Shown here one piece after another: positions 37,358 through 46,617 of a stretch of DNA of 64,000 nucleotides (the stretch's first letter is position 1; each line of letters opens with the position of its first letter). The DNA lies in assembly GCA_002733415.1 (NCBI GenBank), contig NVVR01000014.1:1-64000 (forward strand), read 5' to 3'. A program made the position numbers and the translations under genes. The notes under the pieces are model-generated. The model was not told where the DNA came from and made no database searches. It saw only the letters and a list, made by a program, of their open reading frames with translations. Origin of the DNA: Kordia sp. GTDB taxonomy: Bacteria > Bacteroidota > Bacteroidia > Flavobacteriales > Flavobacteriaceae.

Positions 37358-38485
37358 TTATAAATTTATTGCATTCATATATAATTGCTCATAATCTCCA
37401 ACAATAGCTTCTAAATCAAATTTCTTAGCAATTTTTTTAGCATTCTGCTTAAATTGAGATAAAACTTGATCGTTTTGTAATATTTCAATTGCTTTATCTC
37501 CCATAGCATCAACATCTCCCACATTTGCCAAATACCCTGAAACACCATCTATATTTACTTCTGGTATTCCACCTGTATCACTTGAGATCACTGGTACCCC
37601 AGAAGCCATGGCTTCCAACGCTGCTAATCCGAAACTTTCTGTTTCTGACGGCAATAAAAATAAATCAGAAAAACATAATATTTTATCTACTTCATTACTC
37701 TTTCCAAGAAAAATTACATTTTCTTCTATACCAAGTTCTTTAACTAGTTGCTCAGCAGGTTTACGTTCCGGCCCGTCACCAACCATAATTAATTTTGAAG
37801 GAACTTGTTTTTGTATCCTATAGAATATTTTTACTACATCATCAATACGCTTTACTTTCCTGAAATTACTCACATGAGTTACAATACGCTCCGAAATATT
37901 AGCTAATAAATGACGTTGACAATCTGCTTCTTTTGCTGCTTCGTACTTTTTAACATCTATAAAATTAGGAATTACATTTATTTCATTCGTTATATCAAAT
38001 AAACGCAAGGTATCATCTTTTAAACTTTGAGACACCGAGGTTACCACATCTGATGCATTAATACTAAAGGTAACTGCAGGCTTATAAAAAGGATGACTCC
38101 CTACTAAGGTTATATCAGTACCATGTAAAGTTGTTACAATAGGTACATGAATCCCTTCAGTAGCCAACATTTGTTTTGCCATGTATGCTGCATACGCATG
38201 AGGTATAGCATAATGTACATGCAATACTTCAATACTATGCAGCTTAACCATATCTACTAACTTACTTGATAAAGCCAATTCATATGGTTGATAATGAAAT
38301 AACGGATACTCAGGAACATTTACTTCATGAAAATGAATAGTACTCCCCAATAAATCTAACCGTACAGGCTGTTTATAAGTTATAAAGTGTATTTCATGTC
38401 CTCGCCTTGACAACGCAATTCCTAATTCTGTAGCTACTACGCCACTTCCTCCGAATGTTGGATAGCAAACTATGCCTATTTTCAT
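37358..38485 (-). CDS. bshA: N-acetyl-alpha-D-glucosaminyl L-malate synthase (bacillithiol pathway)
   Basis: GT4 glycosyltransferase joining UDP-GlcNAc and L-malate, the first step of bacillithiol synthesis. 375 residues, GT-B fold: GGSGVVATELG near residue 12, HVHYAIPHAYAAYMAKQ, HGTDITLVGSHPFY, and ETESFGLAALEAMASGVPVI in the C-terminal domain. These match BshA closely. bshB/bshC are not in the window. It follows the GH3/serine-hydrolase fusion on the same strand. Confidence 0.94.
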   Translation of the reverse strand: MKIGIVCYPTFGGSGVVATELGIALSRRGHEIHFITYKQPVRLDLLGSTIHFHEVNVPEYPLFHYQPYELALSSKLVDMVKLHSIEVLHVHYAIPHAYAAYMAKQMLATEGIHVPIVTTLHGTDITLVGSHPFYKPAVTFSINASDVVTSVSQSLKDDTLRLFDITNEINVIPNFIDVKKYEAAKEADCQRHLLANISERIVTHVSNFRKVKRIDDVVKIFYRIQKQVPSKLIMVGDGPERKPAEQLVKELGIEENVIFLGKSNEVDKILCFSDLFLLPSETESFGLAALEAMASGVPVISSDTGGIPEVNIDGVSGYLANVGDVDAMGDKAIEILQNDQVLSQFKQNAKKIAKKFDLEAIVGDYEQLYMNAINL

Positions 38486-38588
38486 TTTTAAAATTTAATA
38501 ATTGATAGATTTAAATATTAAAATCTATTACTATATTATGAATTAATTCTCCTTTTTCAACTTCAGGATCAAGTTCGATTTCGATTTC

Positions 38589-41537
38589 TTAATTTCTCAC
38601 ACTAGCACTATCTACTAATTTTGGTGCTTCAATTTCTAATGCATTATAAATAACACGCTGAATTTCCGATCTAATATCTTGACGTACTAATTTAAAATTT
38701 GTTGCGTCAGGAAAAGTTCTGTTAGACATGAATACATACACTAATTCATTTTCCGGATCTGCCCATGTAAAAGTCCCTGTAAAGCCAGAATGCCCAAAAC
38801 TACTCATTGGCACACAATCACATGTAGGACCTATCTTACCTAATTGTGGTTTATCAAAACCAACCCCTCTTCTTACATCAATATTACAATAGTAACAAGT
38901 ATTGAACTTATTAACTGTCGAAGCTTTTAAGTATTCCTTACCACCATAATTCCCACCTTGAATATACATTTGCATAATTTTAGCAACATCAGTAGCTGTA
39001 GCAAAAACTCCAGCATGACCTCCAACTCCATCCTGCATAGCAGCACCCATGTCATGCACATATCCTTGTACCTTTTGATACCTAAAATATGAATCTTCTT
39101 CAGTTGGTGTAATTTGCGCTAAGGGGTATTTTTTTAACGGATTATAGGTAGCACTCAAACCTAAAGGCTTGTAAAACCTATTCTGAATCAATTCATCTAA
39201 ACCGGTTTTATAATGGTTTTCAATATATATTTTTAACAAATAATATGGTAAGTCACTATACTTATATTTCCACTTTCTGCGTAAATCAGTGTTTTTTATT
39301 CTATTGAAAATTGAATCTTGATACGCTTTATTGATATATAGGTTTTTTGCTACTTGAAAGGGAAAACTATCCGATTTTTTCTTTGCATAAAATTCTTTTG
39401 ATGGTTTTTTCGAAATACTATCCAATGTGATTTTATAAAAAGGAATCCACGCTTTTAAACGAGCATAATGTGACAACATTTGTTTCACAGTTATGTTCTT
39501 TTTATTTGATGATGCTAATTCAGGAATCATTAGTCCTAATTTAGAGTTTAAGCTAACCACTCCCTTTTCCTCTAACTCCATCATTAGTGGTAATGTTGAC
39601 AAAATTTTTGTAAGTGAAGCGACATCATACAAGGTACTATCACTCACTTTTCTCTTATTAGCATAAGTATGATATCCATAGTTTTTATTGTAAACTATCT
39701 TTCCTCCTTTTGCTATCAATAACTGCACCCCTGGAGTCATTTTTTCTGTAATTGCGTAATTTACAATTGAATCAATCTTTATAAACTTCTTGAAATTTAA
39801 CCCTTTATTCTCAGGATAATCATACCCTAACCTATTTATTTTATCTATTTCAATAGAGGTACTCACGGGAAAAACTTCATTAGAACTAACAGGCAATATT
39901 CCTTTTATATCAATCGCCCCAAATAATGCTTCTGCTGACTTTTCTTGCGCTATTTTACTATTCTGATAAGAAACTACTACACTCTCAAAATTTGTAGTTG
40001 TTTTTAGGTCTAGTAACACATATGGACGAGTGAATATATTTAACACAACTCTGTTAGTCCTAGCTATTTCATATATCCAAGTCAACTCTTTATCATTTAA
40101 CTTATATGATTTCCAAGGATTAGCATTTGATTTATGAACTCCAATTATAACCAAATTATAAGTATTCAATTTTGTAATTAACTCATCTAAATGATTTGCT
40201 TTCACTTCAGTTACTTTTGCAAATTGCTTTAACCTGTTTAAATAAGGTGTATGGCCATCTTTACCAAATTTTACATAAGCAATATTTGTAGTTGCTAAAT
40301 CTTGTATTGGTAATATATCAGATTCATTTTTTACTACCGTTATTGCATTTTCTATTAACTTGGTATACAGTAAATCATTTGAGCGTGTATTTAAATCGGA
40401 ATGAATATTTTCTAATACAACAGGTTTATAATCATTCAGTCCTACTTTATATTTCGCCATTAAAATCTTCTTAACTGAATGTGCTAATCGCTCTTCAGTA
40501 ATCTTCTTTTTCTCGTAAGCCCTTTTAATTTTAGCAATAGCTTTGGGAATATCTTCAGAGATTAACAAGATGTCATTTCCAGCCATAAAAGCAGCAACAT
40601 CAACATCTCCTGGTTCTTTATAATTTGATGCCCCTTTCATATTTAAAGCATCAGTAAAAATCAACCCTTTGTAGCCTAATTTTTCTTTTAACAAATCAGT
40701 TACAATTTCTTTTGACAAAGATGAAGGCCTACCAGTTTTTGTTCCTAAACTAGGAATATCTAAATGAGCAACCATGATACTCGCTACTCCAGCTTCTATT
40801 ATTTTGCGAAATGGGTATAGTTCTACATTTTCAATACGTTCTGCAGAAAAATCAATTGTCGGCAATGTTTTATGAGAATCTTGAGAAGTATCACCATGAC
40901 CTGGGAAATGTTTTGCAGACCCTAATACATTAGCCGAAGCCATCCCTTTCATAAATGCAACTCCTTTATTGGCCACATTAATTTTATCTTCACCAAAAGA
41001 ACGGTTCCCTATAATTGGATTATTCGGATTGGTATTGATATCAATATCCGGAGCAAAGTTCATATGTACTCCTACTCGATTACAATGTTCTCCAATACGT
41101 CTCCCTACTTCTTCAATAAGACTATTGTCTTTAATTGCACCCATGGTCATATTCCACGGAAAAGCATAGGTAGAATCTAAACGCATACTTAAACCCCACT
41201 CAGCATCTTGGGTAATTAATAACTTTGTTTTGGAAAGTGCTTGATATTCATTTGTCAGCTTTGCTTGACGATAAGGGCCTCCTTTAGAAAACATCACCCC
41301 ACCAATATGATTTTCTTTAATTAGTTTTTTAATTTTATCGGTATGTAGTTTTTCTTTCCCAGACCAAACATCAGCAATAAATAATTGACCGATTTTCTCA
41401 TCTAAAGTCATGGAATTATATGATACTTCAACCCATTTTTCTTGGGCTACTGCATCATTTGTCTGTAAGGGGTTTATCTCTTGAGAAAACCCTAAACAAT
41501 TGATTATAAGTGCTAATAAAATCATTCTGTACTGCAT
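38589..41537 (-). CDS. GH3 beta-N-acetylglucosaminidase fused to serine hydrolase
   Basis: 982 residues with a signal peptide (cleavage near FSQ/E). Residues ~40-560 are a glycoside hydrolase family 3 NagZ-like domain: KHFPGHGDTSQDSHK (His/Asp pair) and IFTDALNMKG (nucleophile Asp), then a GH3 C domain. Residues ~600-970 are a beta-lactamase/esterase-fold serine hydrolase with S641-LT-K644, YSD and HSGFTG motifs. The two-domain protein is known in Bacteroidota; it would be periplasmic or on the outer membrane and may cut peptidoglycan-derived GlcNAc and remove an acyl or peptide group. Substrate unproven. Confidence 0.92.
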   Translation of the reverse strand: MQYRMILLALIINCLGFSQEINPLQTNDAVAQEKWVEVSYNSMTLDEKIGQLFIADVWSGKEKLHTDKIKKLIKENHIGGVMFSKGGPYRQAKLTNEYQALSKTKLLITQDAEWGLSMRLDSTYAFPWNMTMGAIKDNSLIEEVGRRIGEHCNRVGVHMNFAPDIDINTNPNNPIIGNRSFGEDKINVANKGVAFMKGMASANVLGSAKHFPGHGDTSQDSHKTLPTIDFSAERIENVELYPFRKIIEAGVASIMVAHLDIPSLGTKTGRPSSLSKEIVTDLLKEKLGYKGLIFTDALNMKGASNYKEPGDVDVAAFMAGNDILLISEDIPKAIAKIKRAYEKKKITEERLAHSVKKILMAKYKVGLNDYKPVVLENIHSDLNTRSNDLLYTKLIENAITVVKNESDILPIQDLATTNIAYVKFGKDGHTPYLNRLKQFAKVTEVKANHLDELITKLNTYNLVIIGVHKSNANPWKSYKLNDKELTWIYEIARTNRVVLNIFTRPYVLLDLKTTTNFESVVVSYQNSKIAQEKSAEALFGAIDIKGILPVSSNEVFPVSTSIEIDKINRLGYDYPENKGLNFKKFIKIDSIVNYAITEKMTPGVQLLIAKGGKIVYNKNYGYHTYANKRKVSDSTLYDVASLTKILSTLPLMMELEEKGVVSLNSKLGLMIPELASSNKKNITVKQMLSHYARLKAWIPFYKITLDSISKKPSKEFYAKKKSDSFPFQVAKNLYINKAYQDSIFNRIKNTDLRRKWKYKYSDLPYYLLKIYIENHYKTGLDELIQNRFYKPLGLSATYNPLKKYPLAQITPTEEDSYFRYQKVQGYVHDMGAAMQDGVGGHAGVFATATDVAKIMQMYIQGGNYGGKEYLKASTVNKFNTCYYCNIDVRRGVGFDKPQLGKIGPTCDCVPMSSFGHSGFTGTFTWADPENELVYVFMSNRTFPDATNFKLVRQDIRSEIQRVIYNALEIEAPKLVDSASVRN

Positions 41538-41688
41538 AAAAACGTCTCTTTTCTAACTAGTATAAAAAACCATACCAAACTGCCTCAAAGCAGCTTTAAG
41601 ATTTTTAGGAAAGATAGTATTTTTAGTATTGAGAAAAAAGAGTTTCAGAATTGAATATTAACAAGTTTATCAATAATAACTTCATAAA

Positions 41689-41722
41689 AAAACTCCAATT
41701 ATTAAATAAATGGAGTTTAATT
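41689..41722 (-). terminator. Terminator-like hairpin upstream of the secreted protein cluster end
   Basis: AAAACTCCA and TGGAGTTT flank a 13-base AT loop, nested in longer arms ATCAATAATAA (41669-41679) and TTATTATTGAT (41721-41731). It follows the leftward gene 41778-42983. Confidence 0.7.
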
Positions 41723-41777
41723 ATTATTGATTTATATTAAATAGCAACATTAAACATTAAATCAATAATAATACTTT

Positions 41778-42983
41778 CTATAATTTTTCTAAAATTTGAA
41801 TTCTATCATCTGGATTACCACCAAACTCACCTCTTATTCCAGCATCTGTATCTACATCATTCTGCACTAAACCATGTAGTGTAATTATATATGTGGTTCC
41901 ATCTGCAGTAAGGGGTATAAATATATGATCCGACATGTGAAAATACCCATTCAACCCCTCATTACTAATCATACGTTCTGTCATTGTTGTAAAATCTACT
42001 CCATTTACTCGTAATACTACCCCATATATTTTACTATTATGTCTTGTATCATGATCATCAGGTATTCCTCCTCCAAAAGCAGTAATAGAAGCTCCTACAT
42101 GATAACTGATTTCTAATAACACATCTTGAGTTGGTGTTGTTGTATATGTATAAAATGAAATTGAAAACACTTCTTCATAAGGAGTAATAGTTTCACACAT
42201 TTCTAAACTAGAAAAGTTTTTTTCATTAACCTTTAAATCGTCCAACCTACTGTATGGTGTTTTTACTTGCACTGTACCATCTGATTCTGCGTATAATGCC
42301 GCTGGATATACTATACCTATATTTTGAGCAGTTTCTAAATTATCTACTCGAAAATCTCCTCCTGATTTTAATTGTATTTCTTCTTGTGTATTTTCATATA
42401 TATTTAGCCCATCAGTAGTATTCGATTTCGCAGCAATAGTATAACTTGAACTACCTATCCCCCCTGGCCTTAACTGAACTTCAACATCATCAATGCTATT
42501 TTCTACTATCAACTCAGGTAAAACACCCGGTAACGCCTTAATCCTATCGCTTGAAATGTGCAATTCACTATTAGGGTTATCAGAACCAAACCCCACAAAA
42601 CCGTCATCTTTTACTGCAATACTTTGTGCCCCAACATTTAATGAATGAATTAAAGGGTCTGTAGCAGCATTAGTTCCTGCACCCCACAAAGATTTCCCTA
42701 TTTTTCTCCATTTTTTTGGAACTCCATCCCAATAATAAAATCCTTCTCCAAACGGAACACTAGTATTATCAATATAAACAAGCATTGAGTTTTGCTCTGT
42801 ACCTGGTTTAATTACCGGAAAACTTGTTAACCTAGGTATTAACACCCCTTCATCAGAAGCTGGCGTAGCTTCGTTTTTCGCCAATATATCTAATGATGAT
42901 TGAGGTGATGTTGTATACACTCCAATTTGTGCATTAGTGTGTATGGTGAAAATTAATAATAGTATATATGTTATATTTTTCAT
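41778..42983 (-). CDS. Secreted 'VGI-TT-P-LDI' protein, paralogue A
   Basis: 401 residues with a signal peptide (MKNITYILLLIFTIHTNAQ) and the flavobacterial opening QIGVYTTSPQSSLDI. Two thirds matches the next gene: LIPRLTSFPV, GFYYWDG.P, YSRLDDLKVNEKNF, TPTQDVLLEISYHVG, DHIFIPLTADGTTYIITLHG and the close DDRIQILEKL. Such proteins are common, poorly studied exported proteins; the C-terminal region is beta-rich. No T9SS type A/B tail or lipobox is seen. Function unknown; it is the last gene of a leftward trio. Confidence 0.8.
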   Translation of the reverse strand: MKNITYILLLIFTIHTNAQIGVYTTSPQSSLDILAKNEATPASDEGVLIPRLTSFPVIKPGTEQNSMLVYIDNTSVPFGEGFYYWDGVPKKWRKIGKSLWGAGTNAATDPLIHSLNVGAQSIAVKDDGFVGFGSDNPNSELHISSDRIKALPGVLPELIVENSIDDVEVQLRPGGIGSSSYTIAAKSNTTDGLNIYENTQEEIQLKSGGDFRVDNLETAQNIGIVYPAALYAESDGTVQVKTPYSRLDDLKVNEKNFSSLEMCETITPYEEVFSISFYTYTTTPTQDVLLEISYHVGASITAFGGGIPDDHDTRHNSKIYGVVLRVNGVDFTTMTERMISNEGLNGYFHMSDHIFIPLTADGTTYIITLHGLVQNDVDTDAGIRGEFGGNPDDRIQILEKL

Positions 42984-43027
42984 CTTTTAGTGATTTAGAT
43001 TAGTTTATTCTCTCCAAGAGTTCTAAA

Positions 43028-44251
43028 TTATTTATGCTCCATAATTTGTAAACGATCTCTTATATCCCCTCCAAAAGTGGCTCTTATCCCACTAGCTAAA
43101 TCATCACTATCATTTTTAACATATCCATGAATTGTAATATTATAAGTACTACCATCGGCCACTAAAGGAATATACAAATGATCCGAAGCAATAAAGGCTC
43201 CATTTAATCCACTATTCCCAATAAAGCTTCCTGTTTTATAAGTGTAATCTACTCCATCAAGCTTAACAATAGTTCCATATAATTTTGTGTTATGCTGTTT
43301 TGCTATTGGATCTGCTAAGGTTCCATACTTACTGAAATTAACTGCCACATGATAACTAACTTCTAATAAGATGTCTTGTGTTGGCGTTAATGTATGTGTG
43401 TATAATGCATCTGATGTATCCGTACCATTAGCAGTTATTGATTCAGCATAGTCTTTTGTAGCAGAAACAAAATCTGTATTATTTACAGTTAAGTCATCTA
43501 ACCTACTATAGGCAGTTTTCACCTTTAAAGTTCCATCAGACTCTACATATACTGAAGCTGGATAAACTACGCCTAAATTCTTAGTGCTTTTTAACTCATC
43601 TATTCTTAAATCTCCTCCTGCTTTAATTTGAATTTTTTCCTCAGTTCCCTCATATATTGATAATCCAGTAGTAGCATCATCATTTGCTACAAATGTATAT
43701 ATTGAACTCCCTACCCCGCCAGGAATCAATTGTAATTCAGCTTCAGATACAGAGTTTTCAATTGTCAATTCTACATCAGTCCCCGCTGTACTTCTTGATC
43801 CCAATACATGTAATTCAGCTAAAGGATCATCTGTCCCCATACCAACATAACCATCATCCTTAACCACTATTTTAGTACCGTTATCATTAGCATTAACGGC
43901 ATAAATTAAACCGTCTCCATTAGTATTAACTCCTTCTCCCCATTTGTTTTCACCTAAAGGAATCCAGCTAACACTAGACATGTTCCAATAATAAAATCCT
44001 TTTCCTGCAAATGCAGCATCATTATTCATAAACACCAACATTCCTTGTTGCGCTAAAGCTGGATTAACAACAGGGAAATTAGTTATTCTTGGCACCAATA
44101 ATCCATGATTTGAATTTGGATTTGCAGGATCAGGCACCGAAATATCTAAACTTGCTTTTGGCTCAGTAGTACCTATCCCTACTTGTGCGTATAAGAAACT
44201 ATGAATAAAAAAGGTAATTATTATAAGTATTATTTTTTTTGAAGCTTTCAT
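43028..44251 (-). CDS. Secreted 'VGI-TT-P-LDI' protein, paralogue B
   Basis: 407 residues from ATG 44251 (the longer frame starts at a TTG). Signal peptide KIILIIITFFIHSFLYAQ, then VGIGTTEPKASLDI. Similar along its length to paralogue A, including PRITNFPVVNP, GLIYAVNANDNG, TPTQDILLEVSYHVA and DRLQIMEHK at the end. It lies 45 bp upstream of A and 53 bp after gene C on the same strand, so the set is probably one operon. Confidence 0.8.
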   Translation of the reverse strand: MKASKKIILIIITFFIHSFLYAQVGIGTTEPKASLDISVPDPANPNSNHGLLVPRITNFPVVNPALAQQGMLVFMNNDAAFAGKGFYYWNMSSVSWIPLGENKWGEGVNTNGDGLIYAVNANDNGTKIVVKDDGYVGMGTDDPLAELHVLGSRSTAGTDVELTIENSVSEAELQLIPGGVGSSIYTFVANDDATTGLSIYEGTEEKIQIKAGGDLRIDELKSTKNLGVVYPASVYVESDGTLKVKTAYSRLDDLTVNNTDFVSATKDYAESITANGTDTSDALYTHTLTPTQDILLEVSYHVAVNFSKYGTLADPIAKQHNTKLYGTIVKLDGVDYTYKTGSFIGNSGLNGAFIASDHLYIPLVADGSTYNITIHGYVKNDSDDLASGIRATFGGDIRDRLQIMEHK

Positions 44252-44303
44252 CTTTTTGTTATTATTACTATTATTATTCAAAAAATATTTTTAGTGTTTA
44301 TTA

Positions 44304-44942
44304 TTAATTATCAGATCGAACAACTATCCATCTATGCAGATATAAATCATCATAAAAAATTACAATAGAATTTCCAGGCTTTAAGATCACATCATTTTGC
44401 AATGAAAACTTATTTACATTTGATGAACTGGACCCTCCTTCTGATAACAGCTTTAAATCCTCAGTTTCATCGCCATTATACAAATATATTACCCTACCAT
44501 GAGTCCCCTCTTTTACTCCACTTAATTCAGCACCATTATGCAACAACCTAAACACATTAGCGGTGTAGTTAGTTGTTTGCAAAAGGAAGTCACAATTATT
44601 ATTTTCTGATGAAGGATTAGGTAATGATACGGTAGTAAACTTCATATATTGATTATTGGTTGCAAAGCGAATCCATTGATTTACTTCCCAATAATAATAC
44701 CCTGGACTTACATTATTAATAGTAGCTGTATTGTATACTAAAGTACCATTCTCTAAACCAGCTCCTTTCGGATTAAGTACCGGGGCCTCTTGGGTTAAAA
44801 ACTCTAAGGATACTCTAGGAAACAAAACCCCATGTTTGGTACTTGCTATATCTAAAATAGCCCCAGGTGTAGTCGTATTTATTCCTACTTGTGAAAAAAG
44901 AAAAGAAGGTATTATAATGAATATATATAGTAATTTTTTCAT
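44304..44942 (-). CDS. Secreted 'VGI-TT-P-LDI' protein C (short)
   Basis: 212 residues from ATG 44942. Signal peptide MKKLLYIFIIIPSFLFSQ, then VGINTTTPGAILDIASTKHGVLFPRV, the same opening as A and B, with GYYYWEVNQWIRF. The later part (LLHNGAELSGVKEGTHGRVIYLYNG...DLYLHRWIVVRSDN) is unlike theirs, so C shares only the N-terminal module. First gene of the leftward trio. Confidence 0.78.
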   Translation of the reverse strand: MKKLLYIFIIIPSFLFSQVGINTTTPGAILDIASTKHGVLFPRVSLEFLTQEAPVLNPKGAGLENGTLVYNTATINNVSPGYYYWEVNQWIRFATNNQYMKFTTVSLPNPSSENNNCDFLLQTTNYTANVFRLLHNGAELSGVKEGTHGRVIYLYNGDETEDLKLLSEGGSSSSNVNKFSLQNDVILKPGNSIVIFYDDLYLHRWIVVRSDN

Positions 44943-45505
44943 GATGTTTAATTTTAGTAGTTCCCAAAAGAGGTTTAAAAAATAGCAATAGAATCCCTTA
45001 TCAAATACAAAACTTATTTGTATGATATTCAATCTTGAAATCCGAAATTGGAAATACAAGCTGATTCTTTAATAATTTAGACTAAGTAATTTCTAAATTA
45101 ACTCTGTTTGAAAATAGAATGGTGATTACAAAACATCCTGTATTTAAACTTAATTAAAACAGCTTCTACATTTTGTTCTATTAAAACAATAAGGATGTAG
45201 TTTTTAATGCTTTTTTTTATTACACCTATTAATCGTGTAATATTTTTAACCATACTGACTTGGGAGTCAGCGTGTTGTGAAGTTTTTTGAGGCAACTGAA
45301 CGAAAGTAGAATAATCTCTTTTCATAGTTAAAGGGTTTAATGTTGCTTAGTATAAATATACTCAAAATCAACCCTTTACAATAATTTAATCGTCACAAAG
45401 CTTAAATATTCGTTAAAAAACGGGTAACGTGCCATTTTTATGATGTGAATCACGTGTTTCTTGTGGTGAAATAACAAAAACTAGTGGTGAAATGAAATCA
45501 CTGTA
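44943..45505. other. 563 bp gap with possible small ORF and direct repeats
   Basis: Apart from one doubtful ORF (45098-45325, minus) the only structure I see is a pair of direct repeats GTGGTGAAAT at 45463-45472 and 45484-45493, 21 bp apart, and the imperfect palindrome around ATACAAA...TTTGTAT near 45006-45025. Confidence 0.5.
45098..45325 (-). CDS. Possible small protein (doubtful)
   Basis: An ATG-started frame of 75 codons in the gap between the secreted trio and the 161-residue protein gene. The basic product (MKRDYSTFVQLPQKTSQHAD..., with a hydrophobic stretch IKNYILIVLIEQ) matches nothing I recognise. Codon use does not clearly separate it from noise. It is listed only because no better gene occupies the gap. 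Confidence 0.22.
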   Translation of the reverse strand: MKRDYSTFVQLPQKTSQHADSQVSMVKNITRLIGVIKKSIKNYILIVLIEQNVEAVLIKFKYRMFCNHHSIFKQS

Positions 45506-45991
45506 TTATTTAAAGAACCTTGAGTGCCAAGATTCCTGAGCAGGAACCTCCCAGTTATCATTGTATTCTTCAATATTGGTTACCAAGTTATTAAATACAA
45601 TTGTTTTCTTACCAATGGCTCCACTTTTAGCCATTTTTTTAAAATCTAGTAAGGTTTTAAAATTCACGAAATCTCCTTGCTTAAAGGCTACATTCATTTT
45701 GTCCAATAACTCCACACTAAACTCTTGTTCTAATTCTTGTATAAAACGTACAGAAGCATCTATAGAGCAACCTGTAGCTGATTGTTCATTTTGATTAACT
45801 GCTATAACTATAAAACGCTCGTACTTTAATTCAAAGCCTGCTTGTAATCCTGTCCCATGTGCAGCCCATTGCTCTAAAAACACTTTTGTTTTATCAGAAA
45901 CAAGGCCTAATTCCTCTTCCGTAAAACGACGATTAGATTGATATATCCATATTTTTGAGTGTTCCGGTAATGTATTAAATTCTACTAACAT
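45506..45991 (-). CDS. Conserved flavobacterial protein often labelled 'ABC transporter ATPase'
   Basis: 161 residues, no signal, no membrane segment. The opening FNTLPEHSKIWIYQSNRRFTEEEL and close PAQESWHSRFF mark a conserved Bacteroidota family commonly annotated as ABC transporter ATPase. There is no Walker A, Walker B or signature motif, so that name is unsupported. It contains the pattern GCSIDASVRFIQELEQEF. Three bases after the stop of the secreted 197-residue gene; last of the leftward envelope/Fe-S block. Function unknown. Confidence 0.82.
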   Translation of the reverse strand: MLVEFNTLPEHSKIWIYQSNRRFTEEELGLVSDKTKVFLEQWAAHGTGLQAGFELKYERFIVIAVNQNEQSATGCSIDASVRFIQELEQEFSVELLDKMNVAFKQGDFVNFKTLLDFKKMAKSGAIGKKTIVFNNLVTNIEEYNDNWEVPAQESWHSRFFK

Positions 45992-45994
45992 AAT

Positions 45995-46588
45995 CTATAA
46001 ATATTCAATTTCAACAATCTCTTTTACAATTATATACTCTTTTAATTTAGGAGAATAACATTCTGTCTTTTTATATGTTACATTAACCTTTATACCTTTA
46101 ATTTTATCAGCATCAATTAATCTATCTGATCCTTTAAAATTACTTAACCATAAAAATTTTTGAGACTTACCTAAAGTATCCTTTATATTTATATAACTAA
46201 ATTCATCTCCAGTAATCGATTTTAATTTACCTTCAATAACAAAACTTTCATAGTCATCAGTATCACTTGTACTTCCAGCTAAAAGCATTAAGATATCAGG
46301 ACAAAGTCCTGCCATTTTAATCCCAATACTTTGACCAAATTCTTCCCCTGATTTACCGCTATTCCAATCTACCTTAACTCCAGCGCTTTCAAATTCTCTT
46401 TCATGATCTGAATAAAACGAGAGCATAAATAACCCTAATTTTGCTGTCATTTCATCTGATGTCAAAGATTTTATTTCATCTTGCTGTAAGTATTCACAAG
46501 TAGCATTTGCTACCTTATCCATAATTGATTCCTGAGAAAACATGTTTATAGATAATAAAAGTAATATCGGTGCAATAATTTTTTTCAT
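45995..46588 (-). CDS. Secreted protein of unknown function
   Basis: 197 residues with a signal peptide MKKIIAPILLLLSINMFSQ. The mature part begins ESIMDKVANATCEYLQQDEIKSL and has three Cys residues; the second half (FVIEGKLKSITGDEFSYINIKD...) looks like a small beta barrel or OB-like domain. I do not recognise a family. It sits 30 bp after the HdrB-like gene and 3 bp before the 161-residue gene, all leftward. Confidence 0.75.
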   Translation of the reverse strand: MKKIIAPILLLLSINMFSQESIMDKVANATCEYLQQDEIKSLTSDEMTAKLGLFMLSFYSDHEREFESAGVKVDWNSGKSGEEFGQSIGIKMAGLCPDILMLLAGSTSDTDDYESFVIEGKLKSITGDEFSYINIKDTLGKSQKFLWLSNFKGSDRLIDADKIKGIKVNVTYKKTECYSPKLKEYIIVKEIVEIEYL

Positions 46589-46617
46589 CTTCTTAAGATA
46601 TATTTATTTTTTTTAAA

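Noticed and set aside
41778-44942. Prophage tail-fibre genes
   Set aside because: All three have signal peptides, and no phage structural, lysis or integrase gene is nearby.
45506-45991. ABC transporter ATPase
   Set aside because: No Walker A, signature or Walker B motif is present in the 161 residues; the family name appears to be a legacy label.
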